Shown one piece after another: positions 37,301-48,081 of a stretch of DNA of 64,000 bases (its first letter is position 1; each line of letters starts with the position of its first letter). The notes beneath the pieces were generated by a model, which was not told where the DNA came from, searched no databases, and saw nothing but the letters and a program-made list of their open reading frames with translations. The stretch is from assembly GCA_947172415.1 (NCBI GenBank), contig OX359197.1:372001-436000 (forward strand), given 5' to 3'. A program made the translations under genes and the position numbers. The stretch is from Chondrosia reniformis (taxonomy: Eukaryota; Porifera; Demospongiae; Chondrillida; Chondrillidae).

Positions 37301-37429
37301 CCGACAAAGCCAACACCTGGAGAACGCAAAGAGATTGCGCAAGCTATAATCCTTCAAAAGTACTGAATGAACGTCAAGCTCAGACTCACCTCCTAGGATT
37401 AGAACTCTGGGTTTAGCTTGTTCGGCCAT
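31350..37429 (-). CDS. Extended SDR / NAD-dependent epimerase-like protein, 371 aa, 13 exons
   Basis: Exons in transcript order: 37390-37429, 37255-37316, 35249-35305, 35082-35130, 34732-34823, 34209-34322, 34009-34144, 33504-33574, 33112-33238, 32881-32966, 32516-32561, 32381-32448, 31350-31517. They sum to 372 codons with consistent phases. The Rossmann motif [13 protein letters not shown] lies near the N-terminus, followed by VVDKVPP, the extended-SDR segments [14 protein letters not shown] and EVSTAQVYN, then [20 protein letters not shown] and [14 protein letters not shown]. These are typical of NAD(P)-dependent epimerase/dehydratase family proteins. At the usual Tyr-x3-Lys site the sequence reads [16 protein letters not shown]: the lysine is present but Thr stands at the Tyr position, so chemistry may differ or be lost. 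Substrate unknown. Several introns carry minisatellites made of splice-site copies. It is divergent from the CISD3-like gene across 49 bp. Confidence 0.9.
32250..32400 (-). repeat. Tandem copies of SDR exon 12 end plus its splice donor
   Basis: A roughly 34-bp unit, on the minus strand CCCCTCACACCATACATTGA(A/T)C(G/A)GGTAGGGACAT, occurs about five times. The first (highest-coordinate) unit is the real end of exon 12 with its donor CAG/GTAGGG; the rest lie downstream in the intron with CGG/GTAGGG donor look-alikes. Confidence 0.85.
32750..32822. repeat. CATAAGGGGGTGTGG minisatellite, SDR intron 10
   Basis: Four to five units of a 14-17-bp G-rich sequence between SDR exons 10 and 11. Confidence 0.8.
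33343..33472. repeat. (GGAT)n microsatellite, SDR intron 8
   Basis: About 130 bp of GGAT/GGGT tetranucleotides. The SIHPSIHP-type frame across it is a product of the repeat. Confidence 0.95.
34318..34710 (-). repeat. Tandem array of splice-acceptor units, SDR intron 5
   Basis: About twelve units of roughly 32 bp. On the minus strand each reads CCCCTCCCCCTACACAG/GTGT followed by ATTGACC, that is, a polypyrimidine tract plus a full CACAG acceptor. The unit nearest the exon is the true acceptor of exon 6, which starts GTGTAC. The plus strand carries runs of GGGGGAGGGGGAGGGG that could form quadruplexes. Confidence 0.9.
36155..36300 (+). mobile_element. Foldback-family copy, SDR intron 2
   Basis: CTAATACACCATTTTCCTAC, AGCTTTGGATGAAGATACAG and TTCATCTTCTCCACTGGGTC. 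It directly abuts ribozyme-like element 2. Confidence 0.8.
36318..36432 (-). mobile_element. Hammerhead-ribozyme-like element 2 (degenerate)
   Basis: Minus strand: arm AATGGTTGAGCA, CTGATGA, the same hairpin segment as element 1 with one change, GATGC in place of GAAAC, a related loop, and the complementary arm TGCTCAACCATT. Arms differ completely from element 1, while the core and a flank (TTATGAA(T/C)ACAACA on the plus strand) are shared. A more decayed relative lies at about 36555-36612. The lost GAAA suggests it is inactive. Confidence 0.5.
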
Positions 37430-37478
37430 CCTTGTTACATTTATCGCCAGCGGCTCTTAAATCGCTAGCTCCTATAAA
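37430..37478. promoter_or_regulatory. 49-bp divergent promoter, SDR and CISD3-like genes
   Basis: Only 49 bp separates the two ATGs. The CISD3-like start lies in AAAATGGCGGCC, a YY1-type motif often found at start sites. No TATA box is visible. The 5' UTRs must be very short or overlap the opposite gene. Confidence 0.6.
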
Positions 37479-38797
37479 ATGGCGGCCATTAGAAGAGGTG
37501 CTGCCTTCAAAAGATTTCTGAATTTTCAGGTATCAAAAATGATTGCATAATACTTTTTCATGTGCAAAGTGTGTAAGATCCATTTGAGAGTATCTACGTG
37601 TGATAGTCCAACAATCTATATAACACACCATTTTCAACATGCTTTGTAAAAGAACTAAACCTAGTGAGAGCTTTGGATGAGGATACAAGAGTTTCTCCTT
37701 CTCCTTCTCTTCTTCTCCACTGGGCCAAACAGCTGTTTCTCTTGTATCCTCATCCAAAGCTCTCCTTATGTTTCGTTCCTTATAGGCCTTACTCTAAGAT
37801 AGATGTAGCATGTAGGAAATGGTGTGTTAGATTATTCTTATACATAGGCCATCAATATGGGCGTGTTCCGGTTGGCCTCCAGTGAACCTGTGATTGCTGC
37901 CAAGGAACCGTTTGAGGTGACATTGAAGCCAGGGAAAGTATACATGTGGTGTGCATGTGGACTCAGCAGTAAGCAGGTTAGCTTATATGTACACTCAAAC
38001 ATCCCTTATTTGGATGACCCAGATACGGGCATGTCCCTCTACTGGGGGGCATGAAAGCGTGTTTGCTGAGTCAGTATGCTAACAAAATGGCGATAGCAGC
38101 AGACTTTTGGAATAATCGCAAGAAGATATTTGACCCTGTCTCTTTTAAAGGTTATGGTTAGCCTCATGCAGCCATTTAAACCTGCTATTGATTGGCTAAT
38201 TGATACTGAATTGTTTGGTAAATTCAAATACAATAGTTGTCCTATTTGTATAATGGCTGTTACTATACCATTCTTTACTTCTTTATTTAGATGTGTGCTT
38301 CCTATATTTTACGTCCATTGTATATTAATATATATGAAAAATCTAAGATACCATTTTCCTACATGCTATGCCTATTCTGTAAAAGAGCCTATAGGGGAAC
38401 TAAACCTGAAGATAACTCTGGATGAAGATACAGGAGTCTTTTCTTCCTTCTTTTCCCTGCTTTCATCTTCTTCTCCACTGGGCCACAGTGATCCTGGGAG
38501 TCCTTTGTCTTTTTCTTTATCTTGATCTTCTGTGAATTCTGTGAATATGTACGTATATACAATTATAGAAATATTCTCTGTATTCATTCATTCTTAATTC
38601 TTTAATTATTCCGGTAGCCATTTTGTGATGGAAGTCATAAGAGAACTGCACTGAAACCAGTCAAGGTTGTAGCCGAGGAGTCTGGTGATCCCGTCCATCT
38701 CTGCGGCTGCAAACAGACCAGTAGTCATCCATTTTGTGATGGAACTCACGCAACACATTCTGTCCAATCCAAACAAGTTTACAATCCAAACACTTGA
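37479..38797 (+). CDS. CISD3: CISD3-like mitochondrial iron-sulfur protein, 119 aa, 3 exons
   Basis: Exons 37479-37529, 37848-37976 and 38618-38797 (120 codons). The N-terminus MAAIRRGAAFKRFLNFQ is basic, hydrophobic and without acidic residues, like a mitochondrial presequence. Two CDGSH motifs follow: WCACGLSSKQ with PFCDGSH (ligands Cys52, Cys54, Cys63, His67) and LCGCKQTSSH with PFCDGTH (Cys89, Cys91, Cys100, His104). Two CDGSH motifs and no membrane anchor identify the CISD3/MiNT type, a matrix protein binding two 2Fe-2S clusters; human CISD3 is about 127 aa. All eight ligands are present. Both introns contain foldback-family copies, and the first intron is mostly one palindromic copy. 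Confidence 0.93.
37613..37834. mobile_element. Palindromic full-length foldback element, CISD3 intron 1
   Basis: The left arm (AATCTATATAACACACCATT through GAGCTTTGGATGAGGATACA) is matched in reverse by the right arm (TTGTATCCTCATCCAAAGCT through AATGGTGTGTTAGATTA). The centre is CTTCTCCACTGGGCCAAACA. Arms are about 95 bp. It ends 13 bp before exon 2 and makes up about 70% of the 318-bp intron. No transposase is encoded, so it is non-autonomous. Confidence 0.85.
38328..38540 (+). mobile_element. Foldback-family copy, CISD3 intron 2
   Basis: Very close to the copy at 335-585 in order and sequence (ACCATTTTCCTACATGCTAT, CCTATAGGGGAACTAAACCT, CTTTATCTTGATCTTCTGTG), with a short internal deletion. 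Confidence 0.85.
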
Positions 38798-40675
38798 ACT
38801 CTTTTATTGTAATTTCTAGAATGTTATTAATTTCTTTCAAAAGGTTAATCTTGAGATTTCGAGCATCTAAAGTTGGTCTTCTATCAAGACATTTGAACCA
38901 GGGAATACTCTCCAATTTTCACTGATAGGTTCGACACAATTAGAGGAAATCCTTAACAGATCAAATTTTAATTGCTGACATTGATTTATACGTTTATGTA
39001 TAAGATGTGTTTTCCACTACCAGATGAGAATATACAATTACTACGTATAATACATTGTAACCATTATGTCAATATGTATGTATATAGAACCAAAAATGAC
39101 AATTGACTAGTCATTTAATAAAGGAGGAAGGCATTGTCATCCCTACTTGTTGTACCTAACCTAGCAGCTGTGTTGCCCCACTGCATGGCCATCACAATCC
39201 TCTGCAGTAAACGATGGTGTGACTGGGGGTTTCCCCTGTCTTCAAACAGTGTCCAAGTTCTCTAAAGAAAGAATGGCCTTTGGCCCAATTGCAATTGGGA
39301 CAAAATGATGAATGATGGCTAGTTTGTGTGTGTTAATGTACATATTACTAGCTAGCCGATTCCTCTTCTTAATAGCATTCAGTGGAGCTGTTTTGCATAC
39401 CTGTTTTCAGTGGTCAGTCATACTTGATTTATGCTGTGCTAATAATTGAGGAAAATAACAAAATGCATAAGTAAGGAAAATTAAATATTTGTGAAAGGGC
39501 AGAATATTGCTACCTTTGATCTCACAGTATAGGATATAACACAATATTATATGTGCAAATACATGCCCGATTGTATGCATACATTTGTACATATACTCAG
39601 GCATGTATATGTGTATAATTTGGTATGTATACATATGAGAAATTGCTGAAACTGACACTTTCCTTTGCGTGATTTATAGAGTATAGGACAGAGGCTTGGT
39701 ATCACTTGGAAGATATCACCAGTGACATTGAAACTGTTGTAATTCTTAATGATAAAGAAATTGTTGGCATCATTTGCACCAATTATTGAGTGAATCTGAT
39801 GAAGAGGAGCCAATTTAATGTCACAGATTATAGCAATTATCGGAAGACATGTAGCTTTGTAAAACCATGCAAATTCAAGGACATACAATATACATACATG
39901 CAGTTCTTAGTTTTCAGTGTTTAAAAATCATGCAACTTTTCCATGGTAAAGTTGATACAAAGAGGAGTACACAGTAATAAACTATAATCTCATCCTCAAA
40001 GTGAGTTCAGATGCTTATACAGCCTCTAGAGACGCAGACGGCAGGAGATATTCGGACTATGAGTCAGTATCTAGTTGCATGGAAGGTAATCCGAACACCT
40101 GGATAATATATTTTCAACCCTATATATGCACCTGATTTTTCATGTTATTTACTGTTTTTAGTATATTAGTTGTGTTTTTGATTTTTATGTAAACATGGAC
40201 CATCCCTACTTCAAACTGCATTTTTTACTTTAAATTTGCATGTACAGTAAAACTCAGTGTATCACAGTGCGAATGGAGGAGGGGTGTATCTCAAACAATA
40301 AGTAAATGGTTGGTTCTGGTATGATCTAAGCAGTTCATTGTCTGGCAAGAAGTGTGGTTATTTGTTTATCTATGGATGCACAAAGACACTGGAATTGAAA
40401 CTGATGGTGCCATTGTTCTGAATTTCTTCCTAAACAATTATTATGCTAAACTTCCTTCTATTCCTCCTTAACACATATAATCTCTCCAAATCTATCTTAG
40501 CCCAGAATGCCCATAGGATGACGACACGCACTTGCCATCCGTTCCGGAAGCATCTTATGAATTTGCAAGTGCGGCGACGCGAGGTGGTGCATATATAAAG
40601 GTAACCGAGGAGCTACCGCACGCTGCTGCTTTTTAGAGAATCCGTCTTTTCTCAGCTGAAGGTTGTGATAGCAAG
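38798..40675. other. Intergenic region before the transglutaminase
   Basis: 1.9 kb without a convincing exon. The final 180 bp is a GC-richer promoter region. Confidence 0.6.
40528..40600 (+). promoter_or_regulatory. Transglutaminase core promoter
   Basis: TATATAAA at 40592-40599 lies about 80 bp before the start codon. Upstream an inverted repeat, GCACTTGC (40528-40535) and GCAAGTGC (40565-40572), flanks a palindromic ETS-type TTCCGGAAG. CACTTG/CAAGTG cores resemble NK-homeobox or E-box-like sites. A start site near 40622 is expected from the TATA spacing. Confidence 0.55.
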
Positions 40676-43600
40676 ATGAGCGGCTCTAGATGGACCAGAA
40701 GGAACCCTCGGCCCTGGTGGTGGTGGTGGTGGGGCGAGCCCGAGCCCGAACCCGAACCAGAACCCGAGCCCGAGCCCGAGCCTGGTACGTCTAAACAGTC
40801 ATGTAGTATCTATGTATGTGTGGATGCCGGATTCAATTCAATTGCTCTTCCTACGTTATTCAGCTCATTAGAGGTATACGTGATTCTAGATATGATTTAA
40901 CTGGGGCTATTATTTGATTACAATTTCGTCTCTTTGCTTTCCTTAGAGGAACCTCAGAGCATCGTTGGAGTCGATCTGAGGAAAAATGAAAATGCCATTA
41001 CTCACAAAACAAACAAATACGAGTCGAGGAAGCTCGTTCTGAGGAGGGGAAACACCTTTAAAGTTCAGTTTACCCTTTCAAGGCAGCTAAATAAGGAGAA
41101 GCATGCTCTGAATATCGAGTTTAGACGTGGCAGTGCTCCAAGCTTTACGCAAGGTACTAACTAATAAGAGCTGTATACGTATATAACAGACAGCATATGT
41201 TGAATATTGTGTTGTGGTGATGCCTGCATGGAGACTATAACAGTATTGAGCACTTTGCTTTCCTGCTATGCATATTAGAATAGAAAATAGAATATTGAAC
41301 TCCCTTTAATTGTCCTTTTGCACTCAATAATACATGCATTCCGACCAAACTGTTTGTTCTAAGGTACATTTGGCAAAGTACGTGACCCCAATTATTTCAT
41401 TTTAGTTGAGTATGCTTTGAATGCTAATTATAGGAAACTGACTTGTATATTTCAGGTCTCCTTATTAAAGGTTAATGAGTGCTTCGTGACTAAAGTTATA
41501 TACGTACCTTTGCCTCTTGACTGACATGTTTTTGTGTATTACCAAGTTTAATTGTCAATTACCTTTTAATCCTGAATCATCTACAAATGTTGCAGGTACA
41601 AGATTCGAGTGTCTTATTGAGAGAAGGGCGGTCAGAGACTGGGAATGGCCTGGTCACATTGACTCCATTAACGGCAAAGTGGTGGAGGCATCGGTGGAGA
41701 TACCAGTGGATGTTCCAGTTGGTCAGTATGAACTGACGGCCGAGCTGGTGAACCTGAGGACTGGGGAGGAGACCACCAAGAATCTGACAGAGAATGAGGT
41801 TGTCATCATCTTCAATCCTTGGAACAAATGTGGGTCAGCTGATCGCATAATGGTATTCATGACCTGTCTGTTTACATGACTGTATGATGAGCTAATAAGT
41901 TGTGGTTAGGAAATAAAGGTTCCCAGTGTCATTAATGAACATAATACATTTCTATACCAGTCCTATATACTCAGAATTTAGCAATGATTGCAAGGTCAAA
42001 ACAATTCAGGCTAATAAGTGATCATGCATAGCCAATAACAACCTATCATAATACACAGTGTAATTGTGTTAAAGCAATGTGTATGCAGTATATGGTGGAT
42101 GAAGTGATATGGGTATTGGTGGTGTGATCATTATGAATAATTACAATTACTCAGCTATAAAGCCAGCTTAGACATGAAGGTGTGATGTCTGATGATATGT
42201 AATATAGATGTGACAGCCAATACACAAACAAAGGTTAATGAGAGATTGGGTTATTCATGTCAGGTTGAATGAATACCTGAGAAGTGGCAGTTCTGCAGAT
42301 CAATGGGTTTTAGATGTTTTCTGTACCACAAGTGTCCCACACTAACTTGTCAGTAATCGAGCAAACATTTGTGGTTTACAATTGTTTGTTATTTAGCAAC
42401 ATTGACTATAAGTTGTTGCTCCAATCAGCTATACTTTCTTATATGAATAATCTAACACACCATTTTTCTTACATGCTACATCTATTTTAGAGTATGGCCC
42501 TATAGGGAACTAAACCTAGTGAGAGCTTTGGATGAGGATACAAAAATTTTCTTTTTCTCTTCATATGATTTCTGGTGATTATTGGTTTGGGTGGTTGTAA
42601 TGACTCTGGTCTGTTTCCTATATGCTATATGTATACCACACTCAAGTGTGATGCATAAGTGATATCTGCCAGAGGTTGGATCATAGATTATCTATACTAC
42701 GTATAGATAATCTATGGTTGGATATCACTTAGCTTCACACTTGAGTGTGGTATAATTAATATATATCAGGTATGACTTGAATCAATTGTAAAGGTGATGA
42801 TAAGTAAACACAAGTAGGCCTACTGGTGATATAACATTTATCACTAGTTCAAGTGTGAAATATAAGGTTTGTAACACCCCAGATATCACCCGGTTGCCCT
42901 GGTAACGTGATATATGTGCATATATATATACATGTATGAAGTATATAGTTCATTGGTTCCGTATGTGTATGTGTAGATGATGATGTCCACTTGGAGAATG
43001 AGGAGGAGAGAAGGGAGTACATCTTGAGTGAGAATGGCTTGATGTGGGCAGGATCTTATACCAACTATTTCACATGGAGGTGGGACTATGCCCAAGTGAG
43101 CTGATTGTATAATGCACCAATAATGGCATTAGCTTTGTTCAAATATACCACAAACCAGTCTTCACCAGTTCCAACCAGTCACCTGTAGCAATTAACTTAG
43201 AAAAATAGGAATAGCCTGAATGACCTAGATTAGATTATATTAAGTTTAGAGCCAAACTTTTAAATAGAACAAGTTTTTAATCTAATTTTGGCTTTGTAAC
43301 GTATTAACAATTTTATAGACAGTTTTAATTTTATATTAATGTTGTATTTTGTTTTCAGATGTTAGTATATATCCTTAATTTAATATAGCTATATACGTAT
43401 ATATGTACGTAATTAGAGATTCATTAAAAAATTTATAGACAATCTCCTTTGTGTATGTGTATGTGATGGAATATCGTCTTTCCATTCCAGTTTGAAAGTA
43501 GCAGTTTGGAAGCGGCCCTCTTCCTCTTGGATAGATACAATCTGGGTGCTCAGCTCCGCAGGAACCCTATTCACGTCTCCAGGACATTGGCAACCATGGT

Positions 43601-46600
43601 AACCAATTACGTATTAATACAATAATACACAAGTAATCAAAGTTATAATCCAACCATAATCTTTTAGAATTAGAGGGAAAACATGAATGAGGTACTTGCA
43701 TAGAGCTGTAGTATTTTTGTTCTCTACCTTTGCTAATACTGCAATAATAAAATAATAATTCATTCTAACTGTGTCAAACTTATTTTTTGGATGAACGTCT
43801 TTGACTTGTTGAGCATCTTAATACTGTCACCTGAAAAATTACATTTTGTTATTTCCCTATTTCCTAGCCTGTATACTGTTTAGTGACCTGAACTTGTACT
43901 ATTAGGAAGGTTGTTTGCAGTTGAGCACATTTGACACTGAAACCTTACAACTGAAGTCAAGCAACTGCAGCTGACTGTGAAATGAATAATTGTCTGGTTG
44001 AATTACCTTAATTGTTGCCCTAACATGGCCGACCTATTTAGTTACTAGTTCCTTGTATCCGCATTTGTATCAAGATAAATGCTTACACACAGTACTAGGT
44101 GTTGCTTCTGTAGATGTTGTTAGTGTAATTTGACTGTTACACTGATGAGAAATCTAAAACACCATTTTCTATTAACTACACCTATTCTATAAAAAGTTCT
44201 TTAGCTGTTGAACTAAACCTAGTGAGAGCTTTGGATTAGTAGTCTCTTTCTTGTTCTGCTCTACTTGGCCAGACAGCTGTTTCTGGGTATACCATCCTTA
44301 ATCATTGCCCCTCTCTGAAAGGTGATCTTTGAATCCTTAGATGCCTAGCTATAGATATGGCTTTAGGTTAATGTTAGCAACCAGTGCAATGAATTGCCTT
44401 CTCGTGTTTCCCATGTTTTTACACTGTTTCATTGTCAAAGCCAAAGAAAGACATGTTTTAATTTGAATGTCTGGGGTTTGGACAAGTGTTAATAAGTTTA
44501 CTGAATAACCAAATGTAGTTTTGAGATGGTAATTAAATATTTCACCCTCTAAGCAATTAGCCCCTACAACATTAGGAGACCACTAACCAATTAGCTACAT
44601 TTGTGGAGACAAGTATAACAAGATTACTAGGTGAACTTTGACCTCTCTCATCCCTGTGTTGTGTACAAGATTACTAGGTGAACCTTGACCTCTCTGAGCT
44701 TAAAGTACTAGTGTATTCATATTTCTGTATATTATCATTGTGGCTCCCCCTCCCCCAAATAAGGTCAGGTGCCTCACTTAAATAAGATTATTGAATTAAT
44801 TTCAGGTGAATGCAAATGACAATGATGGAGGTATCCTGGTTGGAAACTGGTCAGGTGACTACACTGGGGGGACTCCCCCCACAGCCTGGAGCGGTAGTGG
44901 AGCCATTTTGGAGCAGTACTGGAGGACCAAGAGAGCTGTCAAGTGGGCTCAGTGTTGGGTGTTTGGGGGAACCCTTACATCAGGTGAGAGGCGTGACCAG
45001 TAGTTTTTAGAGGATCTCTTGACCATATGATGATTGGACTTTAATTTTCTTTCATTTTGTTATTTTAATATACTGTATGTATTAGGACAATAATAAGTAA
45101 TATATGCATTAGGAGAGCATGATAATAAGATACTTGTTAATATTGGTGAAAGGTAGTTATCTCTGTCCATATATAATGTACATTGATTTCCTGTAGTCCT
45201 CAGAACCCTTGGTATTCCAGCTCGCCCACTGACCAACTTTGCTTCGGCTCATGATACAGATGCCTCTAGATCTATTGACACCTATTATGATAGGAACTGG
45301 AATCGCATTAGCTATCTCACCTCCGATTCTATCTGGTAAGTTATCGCGTCCTTTGATCAATTTTTACTCATTTTTTGTCTAATTCCTCACTTAATCTCTC
45401 CACTTATTCATCGTGCTGTATCAATATAGCTAGTCAGCCATTTTTATCAAATATAGGAATTACCATGTCTGGGTTGAGGCCTGGATGGAGAGACTTGATC
45501 TGAGAGGTAGCTATGGTGGTTGGCAGGCCGTGGATGCTACTCCACAAGAACCAAGTCCACACTCTCCTGTCTTCACACTTGGACCAGCGCCAGTTGCAGC
45601 TGTGAAAGAGGGCAAAAATATGAAGTATGGAAGAGCAAGGACCTATACTTATAATATCTGTGTGTTGCATATGTAATACTAATTTACACTGTTTATATAT
45701 ATTAAAAATATGAATTGTGTTTATATCACTGCTGATAAGTTTATTCATCTATAAAATTAACCCAAAGTTGCTATTTAACCTATAAAGTTAATTAGCCCGC
45801 AATGTTTATACATTATTAAGTGATGAAATGTCATAATCTATTAAAGTTGCTGTTACTTCTTATTTTTTTAATCATCCTCACTATTTTGTGTTATTTCTTG
45901 TTGATGTGTTATTTCTTGTTTATGTATTATTTCTTGTTGATGTGTTATTTCTTGTTTATGTGCTATTTCTTGTTGATGTGTTATTTCTTGTTGATGTGTT
46001 ATTTCTTGTTGATGTATTATTTCTTGTTTATGTGCTATTTCTTGTTGATGTGTTATTTCTTGTTTATGTGCTATTTCTTGTTGATGTGTTATTTCTTGTT
46101 TTTGTGTTATTTCTTGTTTATGTGTTATTTCTTGTTGATGTGTTATTTCTTGTTGATGTAGATATGACGTTGAATTTGTTGTGTCTGAAGTCAATGCTGA
46201 TGAAAAGGAATACTTGCAGCAGAGAGATGGCTCCTTTAAGCTCGTATACTCCAATACTTACTCGGTTGGAAAGAAAATTTCAACAAAGTCTGTCGCCAGC
46301 ATAGACAGGAATGACATCACACTAAACTACAAGTACGAGGAGGGGACTTTAGCTGAAAGGATTGCTCTGGAAGGCGGTAACAACCTGCCACCTACCGACA
46401 TGTTTATTGACATAGTTCCTGCCTCTAATGTGCTGATCGGGCAAGCTCTGAAAGCTGATATTGTAGTGAAATCAACTGCCAGTGCTCAGCGTACGGTAGA
46501 CTATGTTGTCAAGATTAGACCAGTCACTTACGCTGGATCACTGGGACCACTCCTGAAGGAAATCAGTGATCACACAAGTGTAGCACCAAATGGTAATGTT

Positions 46601-48081
46601 TGCCTAATATACTACTGTAGTTCACATTGTATATTATCTCAACTGTATGTAGTATCTTATTGAATTTTTCTTTTTCTATATATACGTACGTATATACGTA
46701 CACTATATTAGAGGATGCACAAAATGTAAAATATGTACATGTCCATTTATACTAACATGATTTAATTAGTTCTAAAGAAGTCACGGCTGAAAATCTTTTT
46801 CCAAATTCACACCTTAATTAGTAAATTTAGCCTCTTTTTTGTTTTTATGCAATAGGAATATTATTATATATAGCACTGTTCTGTTGTATATACATTTGTT
46901 CCACTCTACTTCAGCGACTGTCACTGTTCCGGTAACTGTCATGCCAGAGGACTACATCACAAAGGTCAAAGACCAGCTGCTGGTACAGATACAAGTGTTT
47001 GCCACTGTCAGGGAGACAGAGGCAACCTTCATTGACACAGACACCTTCCGTTTCAGGACACCAGACATTGATGTAGTCCTTGTTGGTGGAGGGAATACTA
47101 TGCGGGTGGGACAGACTTCACAAGTGAAGGCTTCCTTTAGGAATCCATTGAATTTGAGTCTGTCCAATGTTCGTTGGTATATTGAAGGGTCTGGCTTGAC
47201 TGATCCAAAGGTGTTTACTGGAAGGTGAGTTGCTAAATACGTATGTAATATGTATTTAGCTGTTCAAGCTGTAGGTGTTTCTGAAAGTGCATAAGTTATG
47301 CATGGAACGCTTTACTACATACATAGCTGCAGAGTATAAAAAGAGATAGCATTTTTGTAGAGAGTTTATTTTCAGTACACAAATACAAAAACTCTGATTG
47401 CCAGCAAAATCATATCTAAAGCCTTTAGGACATACAATTTTAATACATGGTGTACCTTGTATCTATCTATAGTTAGTATTATTTGAAGACATGAATTTTC
47501 ACAAATAATGTAAAACTGTGACTATGACTTACATAGCCGATGAGATTAAGAAAATTAAACCTAGAGAACTTGGATGAGGATAAAAGTCTTCTTTATTATT
47601 CTGCTGCACTGGGCCGGGCAGCCGTTTCTGGGAATATGTACAATCCGTCATCATTGACCCTGGAATTATAATTATATTAGATCCATTATGTCCTTTAGAG
47701 TGTTATAGTCACTGCATACAATATGACACATTTTATATAGATCACTACATACAATATGACACATTTTATATAGATCACTACATACAATATGCCACATTTT
47801 ATATAAATCACTACATACAATATGACACATTTTATATAGATCACTACATACAATATGACACATTTTATATAGATCACTACATACAATATGCCACATTTTA
47901 TATTACAGATCCCTCTCCTATTCATATTTACAGAACTGTATCCCCTGGGGGTATGGCTGAGGCAACATTTGATATTGTGCCCAAGAATGCTATTGAACCA
48001 ACCCGAACTCTCACTGTCTCCTTTGAGTCCAACATTTTGGAGACTATCATGGGACAGGGGACCTTTAATGTGGTCCAGTAG
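40676..48081 (+). CDS. Transglutaminase, 716 aa, 11 exons
   Basis: Calcium-dependent protein cross-linking enzyme. Exons: 40676-40784, 40947-41153, 41596-41829, 42977-43095, 43491-43598, 44806-44983, 45197-45335, 45457-45624, 46162-46592, 46915-47224, 47934-48081 (717 codons, consistent phases). Domain order matches the family: N-terminal beta-sandwich ending [20 protein letters not shown], papain-like core with [17 protein letters not shown], catalytic Cys309 in AQCWVFGG, His368 in WNYHVW, Asp391 in [10 protein letters not shown], then two C-terminal beta-barrels ([32 protein letters not shown]). The Cys-His-Asp spacing is close to that of vertebrate enzymes, so it should be active. No signal peptide is seen. 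The N-terminus is odd: six Trp (14-19) followed by eight Glu-Pro pairs (21-36). Introns carry foldback copies, a hairpin and acceptor-linked minisatellites. Confidence 0.95.
42445..42565 (+). mobile_element. Foldback-family arm, transglutaminase intron 3
   Basis: AATCTAACACACCATTTTTC, CCCTATAGGGAACTAAACCT and GAGCTTTGGATGAGGATACA. Confidence 0.8.
42633..42753. mobile_element. 121-bp hairpin element, transglutaminase intron 3
   Basis: The left half (ATACCACACTCAAGTGTGA, then AAGTGATATC and ATAGATTATCTATAC) is the near-complement of the right half (GTATAGATAATCTATGG, GATATCACTTAGCTTCACAC, TTGAGTGTGGTAT). The central TACGTA is the axis. It looks like a small MITE; a related piece lies at about 42835-42860. 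Confidence 0.75.
42893..42906. promoter_or_regulatory. X-box (RFX)-like motif
   Basis: GTTGCCCTGGTAAC, about 70 bp upstream of transglutaminase exon 4. Fits the RFX consensus; role unproven. Confidence 0.35.
44148..44330 (+). mobile_element. Foldback-family copy, transglutaminase intron 5
   Basis: AATCTAAAACACCATTTTCT, AACTAAACCTAGTGAGAGCT and GGCCAGACAGCTGTTTCTGG. Confidence 0.8.
45893..46161 (+). repeat. 18-bp minisatellite ending in the exon 9 acceptor
   Basis: About fifteen units of TTATTTCTTGTT(G/T)ATGTG. The last unit ends TTGTTGATGTAG, which is the acceptor of transglutaminase exon 9, so the array itself supplies the polypyrimidine tract. Long hydrophobic frames across it (both strands) arise because the unit length is a multiple of three. 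Confidence 0.9.
47555..47668 (+). mobile_element. Foldback-family copy, transglutaminase intron 10
   Basis: AATTAAACCTAGAGAACTTGG, GGATGAGGATAAAAGTCTTC and CTGGGCCGGGCAGCCGTTTC. Confidence 0.75.
47702..47908 (+). repeat. 33-bp minisatellite near the exon 11 acceptor
   Basis: Six units of ACTACATACAATATG(A/C)CACA plus TTTTATATAGATC. The final unit continues as ATTTTATATTACAG/ATCCC; each unit has a TATATAG/ATC acceptor look-alike. The coding acceptor used in my model is 25 bp further on, at 47933. Confidence 0.85.

Noticed and set aside
37001-37416. Overlapping plus-strand frames of 66-121 aa
   Set aside because: They are antisense to exon 2 of the dehydrogenase and its flanks, which form a consistent gene on the other strand.
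38661-38915. Minus-strand 84-aa frame
   Set aside because: Antisense of CISD3-like exon 3.
45820-46304. Repetitive hydrophobic or His/Gln/Glu-rich frames
   Set aside because: Produced by the 18-bp intronic minisatellite; the region is the intron leading into transglutaminase exon 9.
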